DNA of 64,000 nucleotides, taken from NCBI GenBank assembly GCA_902623685.1, contig CACNUQ010000001.1:62001-126000 (forward strand). Reading direction: 5' to 3'. This DNA comes from an uncultured SAR86 cluster bacterium (GTDB taxonomy: Bacteria > Pseudomonadota > Gammaproteobacteria > Magnimaribacterales > D2472). A program made the position numbers and the translations under genes. How positions within the stretch are numbered: the stretch's first letter is position 1; each line of letters opens with the position of its first letter. Under the pieces are notes generated by a model. It saw nothing but the letters and a program-made list of their open reading frames with translations. It made no database searches and had not been told where the DNA came from. Below are positions 46,721 through 56,543 of the stretch, in pieces.

Positions 46721-47724
46721 ATTTTTAATAACTGCTTGCCTTTATTTTCTCCAGTAAAGAGTCTATTTAAAGTTTGCGGGCAATTTTCAATACCTTCTTG
46801 AATGTCTTCTCTATGTTGCAGTTTTCCCTCCAAAACCCATGTTGCAATTTCTTCCAACGCTTTTTCAGAATTAGGTAAATAATCTAGAACTAAAAAACCT
46901 TGCATTGTTGCTCTTTTGATAATTAAAGAAAATAGATTATTTGGACCATCCGCTGGTCTAGTTGAGTTGTATCCAGACGAAATTCCCCCGCATAATAGAA
47001 CACGAGCATTGATATTGATTAACTCAAGAACAGTTTCAAGTATTTCACCACCAACATTATCGAAATATATATCAATTCCATTCTTAGCTACTTTTGGTAA
47101 TTCTTTATGCACATCATAGTTTTTATAGTCAATTACATCATCGGCACCTATGCTTTTTAGCCAATCACATTTTTCTTTGCCTCCTGCTATTCCTATTACA
47201 TGACATCCCTTAAGTTTTGCAATCTGGACCACAACAGAGCCTGTAGCACCTGCAGCTCCTGATACTAAAACCGTTTCTCCAGATTTTGGCTTTCCAAGCT
47301 CAACCAATCCATAGTATGCAGTTATGCCAGTTGAGCCCATTACGTTTAACATGGTTGGCATAGGCAGGAGATCAGGAATCACTCTGAATCTGTCTTCAAC
47401 ACTAGGCTTTGTAAGACAATGAGTTTGCCAACCAACTAAACCGAAGGTTAAGTCACCAGTTTTGTAATCAGGATTTTTAGAATCTATTACTCTACCTATT
47501 CCGCCTGATCGAACAACTTCATCAATTTGAACAGGAGGAAGATAACCTGGTACATCATTCAACCAACTTCTTTGGGTTGGATCAAAAGAGAGGTATATAT
47601 TCTCAATGAGTATCTCGCCCTCATTAATTGCCGGCAGCTCCTCATTAACAAGTTCAAAATCTGAATCTTTTACTAAACCAATGGGCCTTTCTTTCAAAAT
47701 CCATTTTTTATTTTTAATCATCAT
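46717..47724 (-). CDS. NADP-dependent medium-chain reductase (CurA/leukotriene B4 reductase-like)
   Basis: A 335-residue zinc-independent medium-chain reductase. NEGEILIENIYLSFDPTQRSWLND, GSTGITAYYGLVELGKPKSGETVLVSGAAGATGSVVVQIAKLKG and DDVIDYKNYDV are typical of prostaglandin/alkenal reductases such as CurA. It reduces activated double bonds with NADPH. Met at 47724 is preferred because GGGGGG precedes it and longer forms lack a ribosome site. Confidence 0.88.
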   Translation of the reverse strand: MMIKNKKWILKERPIGLVKDSDFELVNEELPAINEGEILIENIYLSFDPTQRSWLNDVPGYLPPVQIDEVVRSGGIGRVIDSKNPDYKTGDLTFGLVGWQTHCLTKPSVEDRFRVIPDLLPMPTMLNVMGSTGITAYYGLVELGKPKSGETVLVSGAAGATGSVVVQIAKLKGCHVIGIAGGKEKCDWLKSIGADDVIDYKNYDVHKELPKVAKNGIDIYFDNVGGEILETVLELININARVLLCGGISSGYNSTRPADGPNNLFSLIIKRATMQGFLVLDYLPNSEKALEEIATWVLEGKLQHREDIQEGIENCPQTLNRLFTGENKGKQLLKI

Positions 47725-47780
47725 GACAAACCCCCCAAGAAAATTTCTTTTTTTGTCTTTCAACAAATTTATATCTTACT

Positions 47781-48221
47781 TCATTCATAGGTAGCCTTCC
47801 TTTGAAGAGGAGGTTTTTTTGCCTTAAACCTAATCCAATTAAGGGCTTTAAATATAGATGGTATTAAAACGAGTTTTTGTTCCAGTTTATATTTGCCTGG
47901 ATAGTTAACCAACAATAATCCAGTAATTATTGTAAGTAATCCTTGGCCTGGTAAAACCAACATCAATAGACCTCCAATGATTAGCGATAGCCCGATTATA
48001 TTTTTTCCAATTATTACTACAAATCTAAGGATCGGTTTTTGTTCTTGCCATTTAGAGGGTTGTCTTTTAGAAGGCAAAAAATAATCCTCGGGTATTTGAG
48101 CAATAAACCAACTAATCCCTAAAATACTGATCAAAAAAATAAATATAGAGGATATCCCCATACCAATAAGAACTTCAGGATGATCAACAAACCATTGGAT
48201 AAAAGAATTAATAAAATTCAT
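47781..48221 (-). CDS. PGPGW-family membrane protein
   Basis: A 146-residue membrane protein with three spans. MLVLPGQGLLTIITGLLLVNYPGK carries the motif of the PGPGW family, uncharacterised transmembrane proteins common in Proteobacteria. A basic C-terminal tail (RFKAKKPPLQRK) is probably cytoplasmic. It stands next to the reductase on the same strand with a 56-bp gap. Function unknown. Confidence 0.72.
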   Translation of the reverse strand: MNFINSFIQWFVDHPEVLIGMGISSIFIFLISILGISWFIAQIPEDYFLPSKRQPSKWQEQKPILRFVVIIGKNIIGLSLIIGGLLMLVLPGQGLLTIITGLLLVNYPGKYKLEQKLVLIPSIFKALNWIRFKAKKPPLQRKATYE

Positions 48222-48380
48222 TTATCTATCTTAATCAAAAGATTGATTGAAAGAGTATATAAATTAGATATATTTTATAGATTTATTAAAATAAGTTAGA
48301 TATTCTGATAATTAATCTTGTACATAAACTTAAAACGACTTCAAAAAATTTTAAAAATCATTATCAGGTGAACAACATCT

Positions 48381-48716
48381 ATGGACCTTGATTTAAAAAC
48401 AATTTGTCTTGAATCCCTAAATGACTTGAAAGCGCAAAATATTCTAGTTTTAGATATTCGAGATATATCAGGCTTTGCTGATTGGCTTGTTATTGGTACA
48501 GCATCTTCTTCAAGGAATGCAAAAGCAATTGCTAATAAATTGATTGAATCAATTAAAGTGCATCAGAAAAATTTAGTTGGTATTGAGGGTGAAGATGACT
48601 CTGAGTGGATATTAATTGATTGTGGTGATGTTATTGTAAATATCATGCAAAAAGAAACTCGTGAATTTTATGATCTAGAGAGTCTGTGGGGTGAAAAGAC
48701 TCTCGTTTCAGCATAA
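48381..48716 (+). CDS. rsfS: Ribosomal silencing factor RsfS
   Basis: A 111-residue RsfS/Iojap domain protein: LVLDIRDISGFADWLVIGTASSSRNAKAIANKL and GDVIVNIMQKETREFYDLESLW are diagnostic. It binds ribosomal protein uL14 and keeps subunits apart in starvation. It begins the plus-strand elongation operon and shares the TAATG overlap with rlmH. AGGTGA lies about 12 bp before the ATG. The 160-bp spacer upstream is AT-rich and holds no other gene; it presumably contains the operon promoter. Confidence 0.95.
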   Translation: MDLDLKTICLESLNDLKAQNILVLDIRDISGFADWLVIGTASSSRNAKAIANKLIESIKVHQKNLVGIEGEDDSEWILIDCGDVIVNIMQKETREFYDLESLWGEKTLVSA

Positions 48717-49180
48717 TGAAATGCAAAATAATTAGCATCAGCCATAAGCTATCTAATTGGGAGCATCAAGCACTTCAATTTTATTCAAAACAACTGCCCT
48801 CAAGTTTTAAAATCTCCTATGCTGAGGCAAAGCCCGCATCTTCAAAAAATTTAGATAAAGAATCAATATTAGAGGCCGAAAGACTAGAGCTTGTTAAATA
48901 TATCGACAGTGATTCACATGTAATTTTGTGGGACAGAAAAGGAAAAAAAATCAACAGTAATAGTTTCGCAGCCCTTTTGCAAGATAAGATTGATCTCGGA
49001 ATAAGTATAAACTTTATCATTGGAGGTTCGCATGGGGCGTCAGAGAAATTATTCAAAACATCAAATTTAATTTTATCAGCCTCAGAGTTAACTTTTCCTC
49101 ACAGACTTTTTAAAATATTTTTAATGGAACAAATATACAGAGCAAGCACGATTCATAGAAATCATCCATATCACAAATAA
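48716..49180 (+). CDS. rlmH: 23S rRNA pseudouridine-1915 N3-methyltransferase
   Basis: A 154-residue SPOUT methyltransferase. FIIGGSHGASEKLFKTSNLILSAS is the knotted SAM site and SELTFPHRLFKIFLMEQIYRASTIHRNHPYHK the characteristic C-terminus. It methylates pseudouridine 1915 in helix 69. Its ends overlap rsfS and mrdA by a base each, a conserved gammaproteobacterial order. Confidence 0.97.
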   Translation: MKCKIISISHKLSNWEHQALQFYSKQLPSSFKISYAEAKPASSKNLDKESILEAERLELVKYIDSDSHVILWDRKGKKINSNSFAALLQDKIDLGISINFIIGGSHGASEKLFKTSNLILSASELTFPHRLFKIFLMEQIYRASTIHRNHPYHK

Positions 49181-51015
49181 TGATTTTTGAAGAGAGACAA
49201 ATCGAGAAAAATAATTTTTCTTCAAGAGCAATTATTCTTTTTGTAATAATTATGCTAAGTCTGCTTGCAGTTCTCATACAGGTCTTTACTTTACAGATAT
49301 CTGGATACAATGATTATCAGATCGCTGCACTAAAAAATAAAAATTATACAGTTCCTGTGCAAGCATTAAGGGGCGAAATTTTTGATAGAAATGGAAAAGT
49401 CCTTATCAAAAATGAACCAACTTTCGATTTAATTACACAACCTAATTTAATTGATGATATAGATTCTTTCTTAGATGAGATTCAGCCTGTAATTTTCCTA
49501 TCAGAATCAGACAAATTTCAGTATAAGAAGCTCCACAAAGAAAAAGCATTTGCAAATAAAGAATTGGTTCTTAAAAAAGATCTTTCTAAGAAAGAAATCG
49601 CTAGATTTAATGTAAGGAGTTTTAATTTTAAAAATGCATTTATAGCAAAGCGCTATAGAAGGATAAGCGAGTATCCTAATATTTTTTCTCATGTTTTAGG
49701 CTATACCTCACGAACTGAAGATGCTTATAAATCAATGCCTGAGATACCCCGAAGCCATTGGAGAGATGCTGAATTAGTATATGCGCAGGGTCTTATCACG
49801 GGTCGAACAGGATTAGAGGAGATATATGAGGACCATTTAAGTGGAATTCACGGTGAAAGAGTATATGAAATAAATGCAAGAGGAAAACTTGTTCAATCAT
49901 TGTCTCTTATAAAACCTTCAAAAGGATCTGATTTGTATACAAATTTAGATATCGAAGCTCAAAAAAGTGCAGCAAAATTCCTTGGTGATAGAAGAGGTGC
50001 GGTTGTTGCAATAGACCTTGATTCAGGCGGGATCAACGTTTTATATAGTTCTCCAACTTACTCAATAAATCAGCTATCAAACGGAATGAATGAAGATGAT
50101 TTTCAGATTCTAATTAATGATGCTGATAAACCTTTTTTTAATAGAGCTCTCCAAGGAAGATATCCACCAGCATCAACTATTAAGCCTGCTATTGGAATGT
50201 ATGGGCTATCAAACAATATTGTTGATTGGGATTTTGAGATGAAAGATCCAGGGTTTTTTACTCTACCGGAGACTGGAAGAGTTTTCAGAGGATGGCGAAA
50301 GGGAGGTCATGGCAAAGTTAATTTGCAAAAAGCATTTTTAGTTAGCTCTAATACTTACTTTTTTTCTCTAGCATATCAAGCTGATATTGAGGAATTATCT
50401 AATCACTTAAAAAGTTTAGGCTTCGGACAGAAAGTTTGCTTGGATTGTTTTGATGAGGATCAAGCATTGGTCCCAACTCCTGAATGGAAATACAGCATTA
50501 TGAACGTAGGTTGGGTAAAGGGGGATACGGTAAATATAGGCGTTGGACAAGGTTATTTATTAGTAACTCCAATGCAGTTGGCAAACTATGCTTCTTTGCT
50601 AGCAAAAAAGGGAATATTCAATAAACCTGCAATTGTTACTCAAGATAAATTAAAAAAACCTTTAAAAATTTGGCAAGATAGCAGATTTAATGATTCAGAT
50701 TGGAATAAAATGCATCAGGCTTTATTAGGAGTTATTGAAAGCGACTATGGAACTGCAAGAAGCATTCGTGATCTTAAGGAATTTGAAGTAGCTGGAAAAT
50801 CTGGTACAGCTGAGCTTGTAAGCTTAGATAGTAAGGAAGCGTATCAAGAAGTTAGAACATCAGAATTGTTGAGAGATCACTCTATTATTATTGTTTTTGG
50901 TCCAATGCCTAATCCCAAATATGCTGTTTCAGTAGTAATTGAAAATGGTGAGAGTGGTGGAGCTGTTGCTGGACCAGTTGCAATTGAGGTTTTAAAGAGC
51001 CTGATTAATGAATAA
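49180..51015 (+). CDS. mrdA: Penicillin-binding protein 2
   Basis: A 611-residue class B penicillin-binding protein with a membrane anchor (about residues 18-40), a pedestal domain and a transpeptidase domain. The active-site motifs are PPASTIKPAIG (SxxK), SSNTYFF (SxN) and KSGTAE (KTG box with serine). It crosslinks peptidoglycan during side-wall elongation with RodA, encoded by the next, overlapping gene. Confidence 0.96.
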   Translation: MIFEERQIEKNNFSSRAIILFVIIMLSLLAVLIQVFTLQISGYNDYQIAALKNKNYTVPVQALRGEIFDRNGKVLIKNEPTFDLITQPNLIDDIDSFLDEIQPVIFLSESDKFQYKKLHKEKAFANKELVLKKDLSKKEIARFNVRSFNFKNAFIAKRYRRISEYPNIFSHVLGYTSRTEDAYKSMPEIPRSHWRDAELVYAQGLITGRTGLEEIYEDHLSGIHGERVYEINARGKLVQSLSLIKPSKGSDLYTNLDIEAQKSAAKFLGDRRGAVVAIDLDSGGINVLYSSPTYSINQLSNGMNEDDFQILINDADKPFFNRALQGRYPPASTIKPAIGMYGLSNNIVDWDFEMKDPGFFTLPETGRVFRGWRKGGHGKVNLQKAFLVSSNTYFFSLAYQADIEELSNHLKSLGFGQKVCLDCFDEDQALVPTPEWKYSIMNVGWVKGDTVNIGVGQGYLLVTPMQLANYASLLAKKGIFNKPAIVTQDKLKKPLKIWQDSRFNDSDWNKMHQALLGVIESDYGTARSIRDLKEFEVAGKSGTAELVSLDSKEAYQEVRTSELLRDHSIIIVFGPMPNPKYAVSVVIENGESGGAVAGPVAIEVLKSLINE

Positions 51016-52096
51016 ACACTTTCAAAAAATATACTTTGATCCCTATTTATTTTTTAGTCTTTTACTGCTCTCCGGACTTGGACTTTTCTTTCTTTTTTCC
51101 GCCTCAAATGCAGACTTCAGCATCGTCTTGAAGCAATTTGTTTATGTTGTTGCTGGGTTTATTATTATGATTTTGATCAGCCAGCCTGATCCAGATATTT
51201 TCAGAAGAACTTCAGGGCTTTTTCTTATTTTTTCATTCTTGCTGCTTGGCATCACATACTTGTTTGGCCCAGAGATTAATGGAGCACAAAGATGGGTTAG
51301 GATTGGACCTTTTTCGTTTCAATCATCTGAATTATTAAAGCTTGCAGTCCCGATTTTTTTAGCTAATTTTTTATTCAACAAAAAACTTCCAATTCAAAGA
51401 AATGAAATATTTCTAAGTTTATTAATTATTTTTTTCTGTTTTTTTATAGTATTTAGACAGCCAGATCTTGGAACTGCTTTAATTATTGCTTTCTCCGGAC
51501 TCTTTGTTCTTTTTCTGTCTGGCTTAAGTTGGACTTTTATGGGAGGGTCCCTTGTATTATTAATATTAAGTTCACCCTTTATTTGGAATATTCTTTTGCA
51601 ACCATTCCAACGACAAAGAATTGCAACGTTTTTCAATCAAGATTCAGATCCATTCGGAGCTAGCTGGAATATAATTCAGTCCAAAGTTGCAATAGGTTCA
51701 GGCGGCCTCTTTGGAAAAGGTTTCGGGGAGGGTTCACAAACACAATTAAACTTTCTTCCAGAAACAGAAACTGATTTTATTTTCTCTGTCATCGGAGAGG
51801 AGTTCGGATTTCTTGGAGTATTATTATTACTAAGTATTTATTTATTTATATTGTTAAGGTGTTTTTATTTAGCTTTAAATGCAAGAGATAGATTTTGTAG
51901 ACTGGTAATTGGAGGACTTACACTAACTTTTGCTGCAAATTTAATTATAAATTTATGCATGGTGGTAGGACTTCTTCCAGTTGTAGGCATGCCTCTGCCA
52001 TTTATTAGTAAAGGAGGATCATCTTTAATATCATTATTTTTTGCTTTTGGCATAATTATATCTATGAGTACCCATAAAAAATTCTTACCTCAATGA
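51008..52096 (+). CDS. rodA: Peptidoglycan glycosyltransferase RodA
   Basis: A 362-residue SEDS protein with about ten spans. GAQRWVRIGPFSFQSSELLKLAVPIFLANFL, RQPDLGTALII and VVGMPLPFISKGGSSLISLFFAFGII are conserved in RodA/FtsW. It polymerises lipid II for elongation. It overlaps mrdA by 8 bp and mltB by 4 bp. Confidence 0.96.
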   Translation: MNKHFQKIYFDPYLFFSLLLLSGLGLFFLFSASNADFSIVLKQFVYVVAGFIIMILISQPDPDIFRRTSGLFLIFSFLLLGITYLFGPEINGAQRWVRIGPFSFQSSELLKLAVPIFLANFLFNKKLPIQRNEIFLSLLIIFFCFFIVFRQPDLGTALIIAFSGLFVLFLSGLSWTFMGGSLVLLILSSPFIWNILLQPFQRQRIATFFNQDSDPFGASWNIIQSKVAIGSGGLFGKGFGEGSQTQLNFLPETETDFIFSVIGEEFGFLGVLLLLSIYLFILLRCFYLALNARDRFCRLVIGGLTLTFAANLIINLCMVVGLLPVVGMPLPFISKGGSSLISLFFAFGIIISMSTHKKFLPQ

Positions 52097-53124
52097 AATA
52101 TTTTTTTTTAGTTTTGCTTTTTTTATCAAATAACATTTTTTCTGATTACTCTAAGCATCCAGATGCGAAAGAAGTTATTGCAACATTGGTGCGTGATCAT
52201 GGGTTTGAAAAGAGTTATGTAGTTAAGGTTCTTGAATCTGCAAAGAAACAAGAGAAAATTCTTAAATCAATGTCATCTCCAGCAGAATTTACTTGGACTT
52301 GGGATAGGTATAAAAAACTTTTTTTAGAGGATAAAAGAATCACAAACGGTAGAAAATTTATTAAAGAGAATGCTTCTCTTTTTGATCAAGTAGAAAATGA
52401 ATTTGGTGTGCCAAGAGAAATCATTACCTCAATCTTAGGAATTGAGACTAGGTATGGAAAAATTAAAGGCAGTTATAGAGTGCTTGATAGCTTAGCGACA
52501 CTTGGTTTTGATTTTCCAAGGAGATCTAAATTCTTTAAGAGTGAACTTATTCAGTTTTTTATTTTAACCAGAGAGAATAATTTAGATATTAATTCAGTCC
52601 AGGGATCATATGCTGGAGCCATGGGCTATGGACAATTTATTTCCTCAAGCTATCGAGCATATGCAGTTGATTATGATGGAGATGGATATGCTGACTTATT
52701 TAATTCAGTGCCAGATGCTGTTGCAAGCATTGCAAATTATCTAAAAAAACATGGCTGGAAAAGAGATGGCGTAATTGTAAAAAAAGTCCAACTAAATAAT
52801 GTTAGTAAGACTTATAAACTTGCAAGCAATTCTAAGAAATTTATTCCTCTGCTATTTACAGAGGGATACGAAGAAAACTATATTATCCGAGAGGGTGATA
52901 GCTTATTGTCAATCGCCATAGACAATAATCTTGAGTTACAGAATTTAATGAGAATAAACAATATCGAAGATAAAAATCTTATCAAGACTGGTCAAACGAT
53001 TATTTTAGATAAGCCAAAGGATCTATATTTTATTGGTGATGATAATTTTATTGCTATTACGAAATATAATCGCAGTCATTTTTATGCAAAAGCCGTGTAT
53101 GATTTATCTTTAGAATTTAAGTAA
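52093..53124 (+). CDS. mltB: Lytic murein transglycosylase B with LysM
   Basis: A 343-residue exported transglycosylase. A signal peptide is followed by the MltB catalytic domain with Glu118 in ILGIETRYGKIKGSYR and GSYAGAMGYGQFISSSYRAYA. Residues about 262-310 form a LysM-like unit (IREGDSLLSIAIDNNLELQNLMRINNI ... IKTGQTIIL), which binds glycan strands. MltB proteins often lack LysM, so the layout is slightly unusual. It lies between rodA and dacA; the rlpA gene often found here is absent. Confidence 0.9.
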   Translation: MKYFFLVLLFLSNNIFSDYSKHPDAKEVIATLVRDHGFEKSYVVKVLESAKKQEKILKSMSSPAEFTWTWDRYKKLFLEDKRITNGRKFIKENASLFDQVENEFGVPREIITSILGIETRYGKIKGSYRVLDSLATLGFDFPRRSKFFKSELIQFFILTRENNLDINSVQGSYAGAMGYGQFISSSYRAYAVDYDGDGYADLFNSVPDAVASIANYLKKHGWKRDGVIVKKVQLNNVSKTYKLASNSKKFIPLLFTEGYEENYIIREGDSLLSIAIDNNLELQNLMRINNIEDKNLIKTGQTIILDKPKDLYFIGDDNFIAITKYNRSHFYAKAVYDLSLEFK

Positions 53125-53134
53125 TGTCCATATA

Positions 53135-54280
53135 ATGAAAAAATTATTTTATATTTTCCTTTTTGCACCATTTTGTATTGATGGGTTGGCACAGTCCATG
53201 GTTCCAAAGGCTCCTAAATTAAATTTAGACAGTTATATATTGCTTGAGGCAAGCACTAATACTGTAATAGCAGAATATAATTCTGATAATCAAATATCTC
53301 CAGCAAGTATGACTAAGGTGATGACTGGTTATGTAATTGCCGATCAAATTGCTTCAGGCGCAATAACTCTTGACGACAAAGTTTTAATAAGTGAAAAGGC
53401 TTGGAAAACTGGTGGATCAAAGATGTTTATTGAGGCAGGTAAGAGGATTTCAGTTCGAGATCTATTATCTGGAATAGTCATTCAGTCAGGTAATGATGCT
53501 ACCGTTGCAATGGCAGAATATGTTGCGGGCTCAGAAGAAGGATTTGTTGATTTTATGAACGCCTATGCTTCAGAATTAGGTTTAAGTAACACTTTATTTC
53601 AAAATGCTGTTGGTTGGACAGATCCTAATCATTTTTCATCTGCTAAAGATTTGGCAAATATAACAAAAGCAATGATTAATAATTTTCCTGATCACTATGC
53701 AACATACAAAGAAAAAGAATTTACATTTAGCGGTATAAGACAACTCAACAGAAATAAGCTCTTATGGAGAGATGATACTGTTGATGGAGTAAAAACTGGG
53801 CATACTGAATCTGCTGGATATTGTTTAATATCATCTGCTAAGAGAAATGATATGAGGTTAATTGCAGTTGTAGCAGGCAGCCCTTCAGAAAATGAGAGAC
53901 TTACTGCATCACAGAGATTGCTCGAGTATGGATTTAGATTCTATGCTACTCAAAAACTTATTAAAAAAGATGATGAGGTTACTTCTGCAAAAGTATGGGG
54001 CGGCAAAATGGATAAAGTGGCCCTCGGAGCTAAGGATGATATTCTACTAACTTTACCAAGAGCTGATTTTAAAAATTTAAAAGCAAACTATAATTTTAAT
54101 AATAATATTCAAGCTCCCATATCAGCAGGCGATGTAATTGGTAATATAGAATTTATTTCTAACGATCAATTAGTGCTTTCAGCACCATTGGTTGCTGTAG
54201 AGTCAGTTGAAGCAAAGGGTTTATTTGGAAGAATTTGGGCTCGAATAGTCTTTTGGATCATGAGTTTATTTTCTATCTGA
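53135..54280 (+). CDS. dacA: D-alanyl-D-alanine carboxypeptidase (PBP5/6 type)
   Basis: A 381-residue exported serine peptidase. Signal peptide, then SPASMTKVM (SxxK), SGNDA (SxN) and DGVKTGHTESAGYC (KTG box). The C-terminal FGRIWARIVFWIMSLFSI is an amphipathic membrane anchor as in PBP5. It trims terminal D-alanine from stem peptides. The next gene begins 2 bp after its stop. Confidence 0.96.
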   Translation: MKKLFYIFLFAPFCIDGLAQSMVPKAPKLNLDSYILLEASTNTVIAEYNSDNQISPASMTKVMTGYVIADQIASGAITLDDKVLISEKAWKTGGSKMFIEAGKRISVRDLLSGIVIQSGNDATVAMAEYVAGSEEGFVDFMNAYASELGLSNTLFQNAVGWTDPNHFSSAKDLANITKAMINNFPDHYATYKEKEFTFSGIRQLNRNKLLWRDDTVDGVKTGHTESAGYCLISSAKRNDMRLIAVVAGSPSENERLTASQRLLEYGFRFYATQKLIKKDDEVTSAKVWGGKMDKVALGAKDDILLTLPRADFKNLKANYNFNNNIQAPISAGDVIGNIEFISNDQLVLSAPLVAVESVEAKGLFGRIWARIVFWIMSLFSI

Positions 54281-54282
54281 AA

Positions 54283-55125
54283 GTGACAGATATCTCTGCA
54301 ATATACCAAGGTAAATTAAGTTCACTTGATAAGATAAGAGTATCACCCCTGTCTCGAGCTTATACATTTTCAGATAGTATCTATGAGGTAATTCCATACT
54401 TTTCAGGAAAACCACTGTGTTTTAAAGAGCATCTTGACCGCATGAATGAAAGTGCTAATCAAATGAACATGATTGTTGATTTCAAAAGTGTATCAAATGA
54501 CATAGAACAGCTTGAATCTGCTTTAGCTGATCTGGATGGATATATTTATTATCAAATCTCTAGAGGTATAGACATGATTAGATCACACCTTTATCAAGAT
54601 GATCTTGAGATTGAAAGATTTGGTTATGCAATGCCATCAAAGTCTGCTTCTACTCCAATAAGCGCTATGCTTTGTAATGACAACCGATGGGGCAAATGCA
54701 ACATTAAATCAACTTCGCTACTTGGAAATGTTTTGTCTATGAATAAGGCAAAATCTTTGGGTTGTCAGGAAGTTGTAATGCATCGGAATGGATTGATGAC
54801 TGAAGCAGGTGCTAGTAATGTATTTTATTTTAACTCAGAGGGGATAGTAAGAACTTCAGCATTATCTGAAAATATCCTTCCAGGTATCACTAGACAAATA
54901 TTAATTAATGCACTTGTGGGAACTGCTTTCAGTGTTCAAGAGGGCAATTGCAACATTGAAGATTTCAATACTTCACCCTATATATGGTTAACAAGCTCAA
55001 CAAAAGGACTTTTACCAATAACAAACTTAATTGGGTCAAATTATAAATTACAAGAAAATTACACGGGCTATTTAGAAGTTTCAGAAATTTTTAAGTCTGC
55101 TATGCAGTCGCTTCTTGAAGTTTAA
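54283..55125 (+). CDS. Class IV PLP aminotransferase (D-amino acid transaminase-like)
   Basis: A 280-residue fold IV aminotransferase. SRAYTFSDSIYEVIPYFSGKPLCFKEHLDRM, NDNRWGKCNIKSTSLLGNVLSMNKAKSLG and EAGASNVFYFNSEGIVRT match D-amino-acid transaminase and branched-chain/lyase relatives. The start is GTG at 54283; a longer ATG at 54235 would run 46 bp into dacA. Next to cell-wall genes, a D-alanine or D-glutamate role fits. Overlaps convergent holA by 26 bp. Confidence 0.83.
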   Translation: MTDISAIYQGKLSSLDKIRVSPLSRAYTFSDSIYEVIPYFSGKPLCFKEHLDRMNESANQMNMIVDFKSVSNDIEQLESALADLDGYIYYQISRGIDMIRSHLYQDDLEIERFGYAMPSKSASTPISAMLCNDNRWGKCNIKSTSLLGNVLSMNKAKSLGCQEVVMHRNGLMTEAGASNVFYFNSEGIVRTSALSENILPGITRQILINALVGTAFSVQEGNCNIEDFNTSPYIWLTSSTKGLLPITNLIGSNYKLQENYTGYLEVSEIFKSAMQSLLEV

Positions 55126-56089
55126 GAACCACTCTATCTATTTGCTCCCAGGTTTCAGCCTTCATAATACCTTTGTTAATTAAATCAATTTTTAATATTT
55201 CTTCATTTAATTTTAAAAATTCTTTCATTTTTGCCTTTTTTATTAGATCTAAATAAAGATCGATTTTAGATCTCCATACTCCGCTTTTAACTAATGCAGA
55301 TTTTTTATTTGAAGATTTCAATGACTCCAGGCACGAATTTATCACCTTAGCGATTATCCAAATAATTGGAGCAGAGTTTTGACGATCTTTCTCTCGCATA
55401 TGATGAATTGTTTTAAGTGCCTGCTTGAAATTTCTTTCAATTAATAAATCTTCTAGCTCAAATGCACTTATGCCAGATCCAAAGATCATATGGTCTGTAT
55501 TTGATTCATGAATTATATCTTCATTTAAAAATAAGAGTTGAAGTAAGGCCACCTCATTTTTTTGACCTAAAAGGTTAGCTTCATTGTTTTCAAATATTGA
55601 GCCTCCAAATATTGGAAGTAAGTCTTTTGGTAAAAAATCTAATTGTCTTTTTAGCCAAATTTTTTCTTCCATGACCTTTAGTTTGCTGCAGTTGATAATT
55701 AAGCCAAAGGAATCAAAATTGCTTATCCAAGATCCGCTTGCAGGAGTTTTCTCAATACTTGATTCAATGATTAATGCAATATTTGAAGATTTAAAAATTT
55801 GCCCATCTTCAAGAAGAGATTTTATTTTTTCTGGAAATTTTCCTGAAGTGTGTTTGATGTGAATAATAAGATTTTCTTGGAATAGCGAGCCACTCAAATT
55901 CATTGAAACTATTTCTTGAATTGTATCTAGTTCATCTTGAGATATAGATACTTTTTCAGTAAAGTCGTTATTTGCTAACTTTTGCAATATCATATCAATT
56001 GCATCTAGTTTTAAAACAAATTCTCCTCCAGTTAAAAGGAAAAATTTATGATCTTTTGGATCAGAAAAATTTATAAAATTAATTTTCAA
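55100..56089 (-). CDS. holA: DNA polymerase III delta subunit
   Basis: A 329-residue clamp-loader delta subunit, recognised by length, by the AAA+-like N-terminal part beginning KFFLLTGGEFVLKLDAIDMI (degenerate P loop) and by the collar region with IHHMREKDRQNSAPIIWIIAK. Sequence conservation in this family is low. Position behind lptE in the leuS-lptE-holA cluster is the strongest support. Confidence 0.85.
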   Translation of the reverse strand: MKINFINFSDPKDHKFFLLTGGEFVLKLDAIDMILQKLANNDFTEKVSISQDELDTIQEIVSMNLSGSLFQENLIIHIKHTSGKFPEKIKSLLEDGQIFKSSNIALIIESSIEKTPASGSWISNFDSFGLIINCSKLKVMEEKIWLKRQLDFLPKDLLPIFGGSIFENNEANLLGQKNEVALLQLLFLNEDIIHESNTDHMIFGSGISAFELEDLLIERNFKQALKTIHHMREKDRQNSAPIIWIIAKVINSCLESLKSSNKKSALVKSGVWRSKIDLYLDLIKKAKMKEFLKLNEEILKIDLINKGIMKAETWEQIDRVVLKLQEATA

Positions 56090-56543
56090 TTAACCAATAT
56101 TCCTCTATAAGCTTTTCTAGCAATGCGAATTCCAGTTCATCAATCATTGTTTTTTGCGCAGTTATTTCTGATAAAGGATTAGCTTCATTGACAGGTATCC
56201 AACTAGACGCTTTCAGAGTACCATTTTTGTTGATGGCTGAATTTGAAAAGATGTAATCTAGTTCACCAATAATTTCAATTTGTTGTGCTCTCGCTCCAGT
56301 ACCTCCATAAAAATTTTTCTTTTTAAACTTTACATTTAATATCTTCAAACGCAGATTATTATTAGTTGAGTTTGTAGAAAAAAATTTTAGAGTTTTGGTC
56401 TTAAATGAGTCTTTGATGCTAGATTCAAATTCAATTTTCTCTAGCTCTATAGAACTATTTTGAACCCATTGATATTGGCAGCTTGCGATTAAAAAAAGGG
56501 ACATTAGTATTGAGAAATACTTTTTAAATTTATTTTGCTCCAT
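56079..56543 (-). CDS. lptE: LPS-assembly lipoprotein LptE
   Basis: A 154-residue lipoprotein. Met at 56543 gives MEQNKFKKYFSILMSLFLIASCQYQ, a lipobox leader; the remainder is an alpha/beta domain typical of LptE, low in conservation. LptE plugs the LptD barrel that inserts lipopolysaccharide in the outer membrane. It overlaps holA by 11 bp, and its start lies inside the end of the upstream unknown gene. Confidence 0.82.
   Translation of the reverse strand: MEQNKFKKYFSILMSLFLIASCQYQWVQNSSIELEKIEFESSIKDSFKTKTLKFFSTNSTNNNLRLKILNVKFKKKNFYGGTGARAQQIEIIGELDYIFSNSAINKNGTLKASSWIPVNEANPLSEITAQKTMIDELEFALLEKLIEEYWLIEN

Noticed and set aside
48222-48380. Small gene or RNA in the spacer before rsfS
   Set aside because: Very AT-rich with no stable inverted repeat or open frame with a ribosome site; most simply a promoter region.
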